Source: Lachnospiraceae bacterium (GTDB lineage: Bacteria > Bacillota > Clostridia > Lachnospirales > Lachnospiraceae). Taken from it: a stretch of DNA of 64,000 bases. Each line of letters begins with the position of its first letter. Positions within the stretch are counted from its first letter, which is position 1. Below are positions 44,098-53,171 of this stretch, piece after piece. A program made the position numbers and the translations under genes. The notes beneath the pieces are model-generated. The model was not told the origin of the DNA and ran no database searches. It saw only the letters and a list, made by a program, of their open reading frames with translations. The DNA lies in assembly GCA_015057555.1 (NCBI GenBank), contig SVEC01000011.1, positions 32,243-96,242 of the forward strand, written 5' to 3'.

Positions 44098-45957
44098 TTA
44101 TTTAAGTGATATAGTAAGCTTGTATATCTTACCGTTAATTGTTGTATACACTACAATTTCCTCACTATTCTTCTTTGTATTATTGTTAGAGATATAATAG
44201 TTATCATCTGAATCTTCCTTAATATCAGCTGCGAAGCCAAACATTCTTTCATCTTCCTTAATGGTTTCAGTATATTCTGCTTCTTCTATAGTTGATGCAG
44301 CATCTATTACCTGTGGTGCTACTGTAGTATCTACATTAGGTGTTGAATAGACAACCTCATTAGTATCTATGTTACTTGTAGTAGGTACTTCAGTTGCAAG
44401 TGTTTCCCCTGGTGTTGTAGTGTAGCTTTCCATAATATCGGTGCTATCATCTACAACCTCGTCGCACTCAGGCTCTGTATCCTCACCTGTCCACTCCTGT
44501 ATCTGTAAGTTTTCTGGGAAGTAATTTGCTAATCCATTATTTATAATCTCCTCTAATACCTTGTCTGCCAGTATATCTATGGTATCATCAGATACTCCAT
44601 TATTATGTGGATACTGTACTGTGTAATATACATTTTCCTGAGTTATGTAATTATTAGTTGAGTTTGTTGTATTATTTGTTACATTATTTGTCGTATTAGT
44701 AATGTAATTGTTAGTAATGTTAGTTACTGAATTACTCTGTGTTTCCTCTGTAGTATCATTATTCTCCGCTGGAGCCTCCTGTGTTGTGACTGTAGTGTCA
44801 TCTGTCACTTCTGACCCTGTGCTTTCAAGACTCTCATCTGCGCCTTCTGATTCTGTATTCTCTGCTGAATCAATGGCTGTATTTATAGTTGTATCTAATA
44901 CATCCTCTGATTCATCTGGAGTTTCTGTTGTAGTTTGCTCTGTAACTACAGGTGTTAAATTCTCTGCCGCATCATATCCCGCATCAATTGTTGAGTCTAA
45001 TATATCCTCTGGTTTTGCTTCAGGGACTGATGGTTCTTCAAGTACAGGAATATTACTTAGGTCTACATTTAATTCTATAGGTCCCATCTTGTTACCATTT
45101 ACATCCTGTGCATAAATATGTGTTGCATAATATCCAAGTTCATTGTTGTGCTGAGCTGTATCTACTCTAAACTTTGCTACATTTCCCTCTATGGTTCCAT
45201 AGCTTCTGCCTGATGGCAGATACCAATTCAAGTCTAAATCATCTTGTCCATTTGCATGTGTCCATGTTGGAAAGGCTACGTAGCTGATTCCTGAATCATC
45301 AGCTATGGTACAGGTAACGGTATAACCACCCTCAGATACCTCACTAATTGCTACATTTGATATTGTAGGTGCGGTAAAGTCGCCACCATAGTTAACTACT
45401 CCATATCCTAAGATATATGAGGAATCCATTCTATAAGAATGTCTCTTTACTGCGTTACTTGTATTTCCCTCTATTGTATTTACATAGTTTCCCGATACAT
45501 GCTCTACTAGGCCTACATGATCTGAATCACCAAATATGATGTAATCTCCTGCCTTAGGTGTGTAGGTTCCTCTGTACATAAACTGTCCTCTCTGAGCGAA
45601 CCAATTCTTAATTGTTGGAACATATGCACTTTGTGGATAGGCATCCTGTGGCATTCCATTTACTGCCATACACCACCATACAAAGGTTGCACACCAAGGC
45701 TGACCATTTGCTATACCGATGTCTCTTGCATACTTGTTGTAATTTGCTGAACCGATATTAGCTGTAAAATCATCAAGTTGAGAATATGAAGCTTTTTCAT
45801 GATATCCAACCTGAGTTGCTGCTAGATTTACAACACCAGCTGAGGTCTGTGCGTTAGCATTTAGTACGCCTAAGTTAAATACGGCCAATGAATTAACAAC
45901 CAATGCCGCTGCCATAAACTTGCTTATTCTCTTCTTTAAATTTAATCTTTTTTTCAT
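44098..45957 (-). CDS. Secreted CHAP-domain cell-wall protein with GBS-Bsp-like domain
   Basis: A 619-residue secreted protein. The signal peptide ends near ANAQTSAG (about 37). The CHAP domain (about 40-190), a Cys/His amidase or endopeptidase of peptidoglycan, has its Cys in QPWCATFVWWC and its His in SDHVGLVEHV. A GBS-Bsp-like domain follows (about 195-300; TAPTISNVAIS, HNNELGYYATHIYA), then a long Thr/Ser/Asn-rich region and a small C-terminal domain. The start is the ATG at 45957, eight bases after GGAGG. Its promoter carries the shared 21-bp direct repeats. It lies between the two large signalling operons, so it is a likely output of the system. Confidence 0.88.
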   Translation of the reverse strand: MKKRLNLKKRISKFMAAALVVNSLAVFNLGVLNANAQTSAGVVNLAATQVGYHEKASYSQLDDFTANIGSANYNKYARDIGIANGQPWCATFVWWCMAVNGMPQDAYPQSAYVPTIKNWFAQRGQFMYRGTYTPKAGDYIIFGDSDHVGLVEHVSGNYVNTIEGNTSNAVKRHSYRMDSSYILGYGVVNYGGDFTAPTISNVAISEVSEGGYTVTCTIADDSGISYVAFPTWTHANGQDDLDLNWYLPSGRSYGTIEGNVAKFRVDTAQHNNELGYYATHIYAQDVNGNKMGPIELNVDLSNIPVLEEPSVPEAKPEDILDSTIDAGYDAAENLTPVVTEQTTTETPDESEDVLDTTINTAIDSAENTESEGADESLESTGSEVTDDTTVTTQEAPAENNDTTEETQSNSVTNITNNYITNTTNNVTNNTTNSTNNYITQENVYYTVQYPHNNGVSDDTIDILADKVLEEIINNGLANYFPENLQIQEWTGEDTEPECDEVVDDSTDIMESYTTTPGETLATEVPTTSNIDTNEVVYSTPNVDTTVAPQVIDAASTIEEAEYTETIKEDERMFGFAADIKEDSDDNYYISNNNTKKNSEEIVVYTTINGKIYKLTISLK

Positions 45958-45958
45958 A

Positions 45959-46014
45959 ATGATTACCTCCATTCATAAAACTTGAATCTGATGTTTTCTT
46001 GTTGAGGTAATCAT
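45959..46014 (-). promoter_or_regulatory. Inverted repeat joining the -10 region and the ribosome site of the CHAP gene
   Basis: An 11-bp perfect inverted repeat: 46004-46014 overlaps the -10 hexamer TATGAT, and 45959-45969 overlaps the GGAGG ribosome site. With a start point near 46003 most of the upstream arm would not be in the transcript, so a DNA-level role or another start site are both possible. Confidence 0.5.
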
Positions 46015-46074
46015 ATATCTCTTTTAACTCACTTTGGCTAATTCGTAACTTTTGACATCCGATATGTAACTTTT
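46010..46074 (-). promoter_or_regulatory. LytTR-type operator and promoter of the CHAP gene
   Basis: Direct repeats CGTAACTTTT (46044-46053) and TGTAACTTTT (46065-46074), plus-strand reading, match at nine of ten positions and are exactly 21 bp apart. On the minus strand (AAAAGTTAC) a -10 hexamer TATGAT (46015-46010) follows after exactly 28 nt. No -35 is evident, as expected for an activated promoter. Confidence 0.7.
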
Positions 46075-46092
46075 ATCACAAAATTCTCTATA

Positions 46093-46461
46093 TTAACCTA
46101 AAATCAGCTCATTATCACTATTGCCAACCCATATTTTATTCCCACTATTTATCTTTACATCCACATTGGGCTTTAGCTTAAATTTACCATCTATAACCAC
46201 ACCATTCTTAGAACTGTCCTTAATGGTATAGTCCTCTGTAGCTGAGTTGTAGCGAATAGTAAAATGTATTCTACTTACAGCATCACCCTTTAATACAATC
46301 TCGCATTGAGCAGGATCTCTTCCCACTAGGGTTAGGCTATCTGAGTTTAGATGTATTATCTTTCCAGCTAGGAATCCCTTTAATCCAACTATGGCTCCCC
46401 TTTTGTCCTTATTCAAAGCCAAACTTCTGGTTACTGTAAACTTTTTACTCTCTGATTCCAT
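46093..46461 (-). CDS. Small stand-alone FHA-domain protein (copy 2)
   Basis: A 122-residue FHA-only protein, a paralog of the one at 25659, with the same N-terminal pattern (FTVTRSLALNKDKRGAIVGL). Here the phosphothreonine motifs are canonical: LVGRDPAQCE, VSRIHFTI and KDSSKNGVVIDG. The start is the ATG at 46461, with GGAGG eight bases upstream. It lies 19 bp after a LytTR gene and is the last gene of the kinase operon. Being next to a LytTR regulator in both copies suggests it docks phosphorylated partners to the regulator, or controls it. Confidence 0.88.
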   Translation of the reverse strand: MESESKKFTVTRSLALNKDKRGAIVGLKGFLAGKIIHLNSDSLTLVGRDPAQCEIVLKGDAVSRIHFTIRYNSATEDYTIKDSSKNGVVIDGKFKLKPNVDVKINSGNKIWVGNSDNELILG

Positions 46462-46480
46462 ATGTAGCACCTCCTATCAT

Positions 46481-47170
46481 CTATGCAAACATTTCAGCTA
46501 TCTGCTGACTATATCTCCTACTTACAGGAACGGAAGTGTCCCCTAGCAACACCTCCATACTACTCACTCGTGTTACACATTTAGCTTTCACCATATAGCT
46601 CTGGTGTGTTCTAACAAAACCACGTTCAGCTAACACTGGTTCTATTTCACTCATCTTAGCGTAAAATGGTATATCCTCAGCTTTTAAATGAAGTATTATC
46701 TTTCTCTTACTGCTCTCCACATACATTATCTGAGATATAGGAACCTTTCTTTGAATTCCATCGGAGGTAACATTTATACACTCCTCAGAATTCCTTATTT
46801 CATCTATATATCTCATAGTTTCCTCTGGCAAATCCTCCTCGACGCCTGGCTTTAATATGTAAGAAAAGGCTTTATACATATATCCTTTGTACACAAACTC
46901 TGGTGTCTTAGTAACAAATATTATATCTACATCCACCCTATTTTCTCTTATATATGATGCCACGTCCAATCCATCAACTTCTGGCATACATATATCCAAA
47001 TACAAGAGATTACAATTAAAAACCTTGTTCTCTATGGAACGAATCAGTTCCTTTCCGGATTGATACCTAAATATCTTCATATCATCTTCTGCAAAGAGTG
47101 TTTTAGTTACCAATTCATATATTAAATTCATATCATCTACGCAATCATCACATATACCTATATTTAACAT
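46481..47170 (-). CDS. LytTR-family response regulator (canonical receiver) in the kinase operon
   Basis: A 229-residue LytTR regulator. The receiver has ICDDCVDD and the acceptor Asp in LLYLDICMPEVDG. The LytTR domain (about 130-229) shows IMYVESSKRKIIL, RTHQSYMVKA and PVSRRYSQQ. It is close to the regulator at 26045. The start is the ATG at 47170, eight bases after AGGAG; a longer frame would overlap the kinase gene and has no ribosome site. It lies 11 bp after a kinase gene, so it is made together with four upstream signalling genes. It is the best candidate for the regulator acting at the shared 21-bp repeat promoters. Confidence 0.92.
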   Translation of the reverse strand: MLNIGICDDCVDDMNLIYELVTKTLFAEDDMKIFRYQSGKELIRSIENKVFNCNLLYLDICMPEVDGLDVASYIRENRVDVDIIFVTKTPEFVYKGYMYKAFSYILKPGVEEDLPEETMRYIDEIRNSEECINVTSDGIQRKVPISQIMYVESSKRKIILHLKAEDIPFYAKMSEIEPVLAERGFVRTHQSYMVKAKCVTRVSSMEVLLGDTSVPVSRRYSQQIAEMFA

Positions 47171-47181
47171 AGGGGGATCTC

Positions 47182-50157
47182 CTAGTATTTGTATACTTTT
47201 CTCGTTTCTACCTTCTTGTCTGGGTTTTCTGTAACTTCTGTTGTACTCCAGACTGACCAATCGGACCAGATTTCATAAGTATTTGTTACCGTCTTAGTTC
47301 GATAGCTATAATAGGTGGTTGTTGTCGCTGTCATACTCTGCCATACCTGAAGCATACGGGCTGTGGTAGTTGGTCCAATTGATTTATCTACAGTTAAACC
47401 TTGTTGCTCTTGGAATACTCCTACATAATACATACCTAAACCACCATATTTTCCATCCTCAGTTAATATTGAACCATAATACGTATTCAAAAATCTTTGC
47501 ACCCAATGTATCTCAGCATTATAGCTTGTCACCTGTGATGAGTAGCTACGAGACGGTATTGGCAAAGGTGCTCCTGGATTATCCAGATATTGTGTCTCTG
47601 TCCTTGTATTAACCTCTGTGTAACTATCAGCGGTTACCGGAATTGTACTTTCTGCACTCCATGTGCTCCAGCTTTCTTGAGTATCTATAAGTGTTCCTTC
47701 ACTTAATGTCTGATTAGTTACAGTCTTTGTGGTTTTTGTGCTATATCTGTACTCTGTATACTGCTCATTATTACAAACCACAATATTTATCTCACTTTTC
47801 TTTGCAACCTCTGTTCCTGCTGCAACACCCTGTGACAATACTGTTCCGTCTGCTTTAGTTTCATCATGCTGATAACTTACTACACCAACAACAAGTTTAT
47901 TTTCCGACAACAGGCTCCTAGCCTCACTTTCTGTTTTACCAACCAAATTAGGCACCTCAATATTACCGCTCTCTGGCTCTTCCTGGACAGGTGCTTCAGT
48001 GGTTGTTACTTGAATTACTGTTTCCTGCTGACCTGATAAATTATCAGTCACTCCACTATTTTCTGTACTTGGTGTTGTAGAGCTTGTATTTCCTGTATTA
48101 TGTGATGGGCTGTTACCTGCAGAGTTATTGTCATTGGAATTACTTGTGTTATCAGTTGTCGGCTCATATTTAGGAGCGTTCTCGGCAGCTGGATTTCCAC
48201 GACTAAGCCAAACTGTCACTAAAGTTTGCATATCAACCTCAGTTCCAGCTAATATACTCTGCCTAATAACATGGTCCTTGGCAACTGTATTGCTATCCTC
48301 ATACTGTATATTTATAACTAGATTTGCCTCTGAGATAAGCCTTTCTGCCTCAGCTCGTGATTTGAACTGCACATCAGGCACTCTGGTCTTTTTAATGCCT
48401 AAGCTAACTACTACACCAACGCTTGAGCCTTGCTTAACAGTAGTTCCCGCTGTTACATTCTGAGATATAATATATCCCTTTGGATATTTGTCACTATACT
48501 CTGATGATATTCTGTAAATATATAGCTTGGCGCTTGATATATCATTGGTAGCTGTCTCCCAGCTCTTGCCAACCAAATTGGGAACTATAGCATTTGCAGC
48601 ATCATCTATATCCTCTTTTCCAGTAGATACAGTTATTACTATTATGTTTCCCTTTTCTATCGCTGTACCTTCAGTTATATCCTGTTTCACTATATGTCCA
48701 CTGGCAATCTCACTGCTTTCTTCCTTAAGTTGGTATTTAAGACCAAGTTTCTTTAATGTTGCTATTGCTTCATCTTGTGTCATTCCTACAAGGTCAGGTA
48801 AATATACTAATTCCCCACCAGCACTTACTGTAATTTCTAACACTGTTCCTACCTGTACTACCTCACCATCCCGAATATTCTGAGATAACACCAAATCCAT
48901 AGGTATAACATCGGAATTCATCTTATCCACTATCTGAACCACAAGTTCAGCTTCCTTAGTTTTTTTCTCCGCCTCTATGAGGTTGAAATTAACCACATTA
49001 GGAACATACACTGTTCCCGCCTCAAGCTTACCTCTGTCAAATATATTCAAATCACCAAAGGATATAATTCCTGTTATCAAGAGTGTAGCCAATGTTACTA
49101 ATGCTGTGGCCACAGTTCCTGTTATTATCTTTAGCCACAGTGGCCATTTTCCCACATCCATCTTCTTTATTTTTATCTTATTTAGCTTGACCTCATCCTC
49201 TGTGGATAAATCCTTCTCAAATGCATCTGCTGTTGGAGTTCTATCCTCTATTCTGAGATTAAGGGCATTCATTATTGCGTTTTCTTTATTTTTAGGTATC
49301 TTAATACCTAGCTTGGAGGGTGATACTAGGGTATCCTTAATACCCCTCTCCATAGAATCCTCCGGTGTTACACCAGTTATCATTTTATATAGTGTGGCTG
49401 CACAGGCATATACATCTGTCCAGGTTCCCTGGTCTCCTCGACTTCTATACTGCTCCTGCGGAGCATAACCTGGCTTTACTATTACCGATAAGCTTTTACT
49501 ATGAGTGGTAGTAGCGTATCTTGCCGCACCAAAGTCTAAAAGCTTTACGTCATGTTCATTAGTAATAAATATATTATCAGGAGAAATATCTCTGTGTAGT
49601 ATTCCCACCTTATGTACTTCCTTTAAAGCACCTATTACAGGCATCATAAGATTAAATGCCTCATCAAGTGGAAGCTTCCCCTCTCTGTCAAGCTTTGTAG
49701 CAAGGGTTTCTCCCTCTAAGCACTCCATAGTTATGTATGCTGTTTTATTTTCTTGAAAGCTATCATATACGCTTACTATTCCCGGAGTGTGCTTAAACTT
49801 AGCTAATCTTTTTGCTTCATCCACAAACTTTACAACTCCCTGAGCAAACTGCTCTTCACGTTCTCCTGAAAAAATTGTTACATCTGCGGTGTCACCATTT
49901 CTGGTTGCAAATTCACCTGGAAGATATTCTTTGATAGCTATCTTCTGCTCCAAAACGGCATTATATCCTATATAGGTAACTCCAAAGCCACCATAACCTA
50001 TAACTTTACCTACAATGTACTTACCTTGAAGGATTGTACCTGGCGAAAGATGGTATGCCTCTTTAGGTCCAGTTCCATCAACATATCCACAATATGGACA
50101 TATATCGTATTGTTCTTTGTAATGTTTCATGCATCCCATACAAAGCTTCTGCGACAT
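47182..50157 (-). CDS. Zinc-ribbon Ser/Thr kinase with PASTA repeats and peptidoglycan-binding domain
   Basis: A 991-residue membrane kinase. An N-terminal zinc ribbon (C6, C9, C20, C23) precedes the kinase domain (GYGGFG 54-59, K76, HRDISPDN 188-195, DFG 208-210). The membrane helix is about 341-367. Outside are four PASTA-like repeats (about 382-650), a Ser/Asn/Thr-rich linker, a fifth PASTA (about 740-805), a WSxWS segment, a peptidoglycan-binding-like domain (WVQRFLNTYYG, VFQEQQGLTVDKSIGPTT) and a second WSDWSVWS tail ending VETRKVYKY. PASTA kinases (PrkC, PknB) sense wall fragments or lipid II. AAAGGAG precedes the ATG. The next gene, 11 bp on, is a LytTR regulator. Confidence 0.93.
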   Translation of the reverse strand: MSQKLCMGCMKHYKEQYDICPYCGYVDGTGPKEAYHLSPGTILQGKYIVGKVIGYGGFGVTYIGYNAVLEQKIAIKEYLPGEFATRNGDTADVTIFSGEREEQFAQGVVKFVDEAKRLAKFKHTPGIVSVYDSFQENKTAYITMECLEGETLATKLDREGKLPLDEAFNLMMPVIGALKEVHKVGILHRDISPDNIFITNEHDVKLLDFGAARYATTTHSKSLSVIVKPGYAPQEQYRSRGDQGTWTDVYACAATLYKMITGVTPEDSMERGIKDTLVSPSKLGIKIPKNKENAIMNALNLRIEDRTPTADAFEKDLSTEDEVKLNKIKIKKMDVGKWPLWLKIITGTVATALVTLATLLITGIISFGDLNIFDRGKLEAGTVYVPNVVNFNLIEAEKKTKEAELVVQIVDKMNSDVIPMDLVLSQNIRDGEVVQVGTVLEITVSAGGELVYLPDLVGMTQDEAIATLKKLGLKYQLKEESSEIASGHIVKQDITEGTAIEKGNIIVITVSTGKEDIDDAANAIVPNLVGKSWETATNDISSAKLYIYRISSEYSDKYPKGYIISQNVTAGTTVKQGSSVGVVVSLGIKKTRVPDVQFKSRAEAERLISEANLVINIQYEDSNTVAKDHVIRQSILAGTEVDMQTLVTVWLSRGNPAAENAPKYEPTTDNTSNSNDNNSAGNSPSHNTGNTSSTTPSTENSGVTDNLSGQQETVIQVTTTEAPVQEEPESGNIEVPNLVGKTESEARSLLSENKLVVGVVSYQHDETKADGTVLSQGVAAGTEVAKKSEINIVVCNNEQYTEYRYSTKTTKTVTNQTLSEGTLIDTQESWSTWSAESTIPVTADSYTEVNTRTETQYLDNPGAPLPIPSRSYSSQVTSYNAEIHWVQRFLNTYYGSILTEDGKYGGLGMYYVGVFQEQQGLTVDKSIGPTTTARMLQVWQSMTATTTTYYSYRTKTVTNTYEIWSDWSVWSTTEVTENPDKKVETRKVYKY

Positions 50158-50194
50158 AGGTATACTCCTTTCTGTCGAATATTAGAATGCGTAT

Positions 50195-53137
50195 TTAATA
50201 TTTATATACTTTTCTAGTTTCAACTTCTTTTTCACTTGTAGCAGTTACTGATGTTGTACTCCATGATGACCATGACGACCATATTGGCTTGCGGAAATAA
50301 TAGGTTGTATTATATGTAATATTTTTATCCCTATATATATATAACACCCTTCTTCCATCCCATCCTCTTGAAGGACTTCTATAAAATTGCTGATCTAACG
50401 CACCAGTACCGTAGTAATCAACCATATATCCTTCGCCATCGCCTATATATTTCACAAAGCTTAATGGAATTACATCAAACCAAGCTAGTTGGACCTCCAT
50501 GTCAGAACATTCCTTGTTGTATCTACCGCCAAGATGTCCACAATGATGTCGCCCCAACAATTGTTGTTCCTTAGTCTGTACTTCTCTAGTAGAAGATGCT
50601 GACACAGCTGTTGCTGTCCATTCGGACCATGGTCCCCAGCCGTTATCCACTTCCACAGTTTCCTCCTTCCAATATGTATAACCACTTGGAGCTGAATTTG
50701 TTGTGCTGGTTTCTGTATAATAATCCTCTATAGTTCTATAGCGATATTCTGTATATTGCTCGTTATTACATACCACTATATTTATAGAGCTATTCTTAGC
50801 AACCTTAGTGCCAGAGCTAATTCCCTGTGATATTACAGTTCCATCTGCCTTGGTTTCATCATGCTGATAGGTAACGGCACCTACAGTAAGCCCACAGCTT
50901 GTTAATGTACTCTTAGCCACCGCTTCTGTCTTACCTACTACATTTGGAACCTCTATATTACCTTCATCTGGATCCTCCTGAATTGGTGCCTCTGTAGTTG
51001 TTCCCTGCGTTACATCCTCCTCTTGATTGGATGATTCACTATTATCTGCATTAGGAGTTGAGGTGCTTGTGCCTCCAGAATTCTGAGATGAGCTATTACT
51101 GTTGTTATTTGAATTACTAGTATTCTCTGTTGATGTTGGTTCATATTTTGGAGCATTCTCCGCCTCTGGATTTCCAAGACTTAACCAAACTGTCACTGTA
51201 GTTTGCATATCAACTTCAGTTCCTGCTACAATACTCTGTCTAATCACATGATCCTTAGCAACTGTTTTACTCTCCTCATACTGAATCGCAATACTAAGAT
51301 TAGCTTGACTTAACAAAGCCTCAGCCTCACCCTTTGATTTATATTGAACATCTGGTACTCTAGTTTGCTTTATACCTAAGCTCACCACTACTCCTATTGT
51401 TGTTCCTGCCTTTACCTCTGACCCAGCACCTATATCCTGAGACATAATCTGCCCCTTTGGTACACTCTCACTATACTGTGATGAAATTTTATACATATAA
51501 AGCTTTGCTCCCTGAACTGCGTCTGTGGCCTGATCCCAAGTCTTACCCACTAGATTTGGAACAATTGTATTCTCCTCAGGGTCATAATCCTCATTACCTA
51601 ATGAAATGGTTATATTTATAGTATCTCCTTTTTCTATGCCTGTTCCTTCCTCCACATCCTGTGCACATACACAACCTGGAGCAATATCACTTTTTTCTTC
51701 CTTAATTTCATAATATAGACCTAATTCTTCAAGAATTTTTATAGCCTCCTCCTTAGTCATACCTATTAGGTTAGGAAGATATACCAGTTCTCCACCAGCA
51801 CTTATTACTAGTTCCAGCACCGTTCCTGTATCAACTATCTCCCCATCTCTAATATTCTGTGACAAAACCATATCCTTAGGTATGGCATCTGAGTTCTGCT
51901 TATCCACTATCTGCGTAATAAGCTCTGCCTCTAGAGTTTTGGCTTCCGCTTCTGGAAGGGTGTAGTTTACTACATTTGGAACATACACTGTACCCTTCTT
52001 AAGTCCGCCTTTATCAAATATATTTATAGAACCAAAGGATATTACTCCAGTAACAAGAAGAACTGCGAAGGCTACAATAACAGCCGCAGCTGTACCTGTG
52101 GAGACTTTTAACCACAGTGGCCATCTTCCCACATCCATTTTCTTTTCTTTTACCTTATTTCTCTTTACGTCCCTATTCGTATATAAATCCGCTTCAAATG
52201 ATGGTGCATCCTTGGTTCTATCCTCAATCTTCAGGTTAAGGGCATTCATTATTGCATTTTCTTTATTTTTAGGTATCTTAATACCTAGCTTTGAAGGTGG
52301 TACTAGGGTGTCCTTATTACCTCTTTCCATAGAGTCTTCTGGTGTTACACCGGTTATCATCTTGTAAAGAGTGGCGGCACAGGCATATATGTCTGTCCAT
52401 GTTCCTTGGTCACCACGACTTCTATACTGCTCCTGAGGTGCATAGCCTGGCTTAACTATTACCGATAAGCTTTTACTGTGTGTGGTTGATGTAGCATATC
52501 TGGCCGCACCAAAATCTAACAGCTTAACCTCATCATCTTTTGTTATGAATATATTGTCAGGGGATATATCTCTATGAAGAATTCCCTCCTTATGTACCTC
52601 CTTTAAGGCACTAAGTACCGGTTTCATAAGATTTATAGAATCTTCTAAAGATAGTTTTCCTTCCCTATCAAGCTTGGAGGATAAAGTCTCACCCTCTAGA
52701 TATTCCATAACAATATATGCTGTTTTATTCTCTTGAAAGCTGTCATATATTCCCACTATTCCAGGTGTGTGCTTAAATTTAGCAAGTCTTTTGGCTTCCT
52801 CTACAAATTTAACTACACCTCCTGCAAACTGCTCCTCCCTCTCTCCTGAGAAGATGGTAACCTCTGTGGAATCAGTTGTTCTTGTTGCAAATTCACCTGG
52901 AAGATATTCCTTTATGGCAACCTTCTGGTCTAATATGGCGTTATAACCTATATATGTAACACCAAATCCACCATAGCCTATAACCTTACCAACTATGTAT
53001 TTCCCTTGCAATACTACACCTGGTGATAGATGGTAAGCTTCCTTAGGAGCTGTGCCCTCAATATATCCACAAGTTGGACACACACAATATGAATCATGGT
53101 ATGTATTCATACAACCCATACATAATTTTTCTGCCAT
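50195..53137 (-). CDS. Zinc-ribbon Ser/Thr kinase with PASTA repeats and WSxW tail
   Basis: A 980-residue tandem paralog of the next kinase. The zinc ribbon (C6, C9, C20, C23), kinase domain (GYGGFG, AIKEYLP, HRDISPDN, LLDFGAARYA) and helix are closely matched, as are four PASTA repeats, the linker and the fifth PASTA. The C-terminus differs: instead of the peptidoglycan-binding domain there is a Cys/His-rich insert (LLGRHHCGHLGGRY) of unknown kind, flanked by WGPWSEW and WSSWSSWS segments, with the same terminal VETRKVYKY. The start is the ATG at 53137, eight bases after GAGG; a GTG at 53146 overlaps that site. It is the fourth gene of the kinase operon. Confidence 0.92.
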   Translation of the reverse strand: MAEKLCMGCMNTYHDSYCVCPTCGYIEGTAPKEAYHLSPGVVLQGKYIVGKVIGYGGFGVTYIGYNAILDQKVAIKEYLPGEFATRTTDSTEVTIFSGEREEQFAGGVVKFVEEAKRLAKFKHTPGIVGIYDSFQENKTAYIVMEYLEGETLSSKLDREGKLSLEDSINLMKPVLSALKEVHKEGILHRDISPDNIFITKDDEVKLLDFGAARYATSTTHSKSLSVIVKPGYAPQEQYRSRGDQGTWTDIYACAATLYKMITGVTPEDSMERGNKDTLVPPSKLGIKIPKNKENAIMNALNLKIEDRTKDAPSFEADLYTNRDVKRNKVKEKKMDVGRWPLWLKVSTGTAAAVIVAFAVLLVTGVISFGSINIFDKGGLKKGTVYVPNVVNYTLPEAEAKTLEAELITQIVDKQNSDAIPKDMVLSQNIRDGEIVDTGTVLELVISAGGELVYLPNLIGMTKEEAIKILEELGLYYEIKEEKSDIAPGCVCAQDVEEGTGIEKGDTINITISLGNEDYDPEENTIVPNLVGKTWDQATDAVQGAKLYMYKISSQYSESVPKGQIMSQDIGAGSEVKAGTTIGVVVSLGIKQTRVPDVQYKSKGEAEALLSQANLSIAIQYEESKTVAKDHVIRQSIVAGTEVDMQTTVTVWLSLGNPEAENAPKYEPTSTENTSNSNNNSNSSSQNSGGTSTSTPNADNSESSNQEEDVTQGTTTEAPIQEDPDEGNIEVPNVVGKTEAVAKSTLTSCGLTVGAVTYQHDETKADGTVISQGISSGTKVAKNSSINIVVCNNEQYTEYRYRTIEDYYTETSTTNSAPSGYTYWKEETVEVDNGWGPWSEWTATAVSASSTREVQTKEQQLLGRHHCGHLGGRYNKECSDMEVQLAWFDVIPLSFVKYIGDGEGYMVDYYGTGALDQQFYRSPSRGWDGRRVLYIYRDKNITYNTTYYFRKPIWSSWSSWSTTSVTATSEKEVETRKVYKY

Positions 53138-53171
53138 ATACAACACCTCTAAACAAATTTCTTACTGACTA

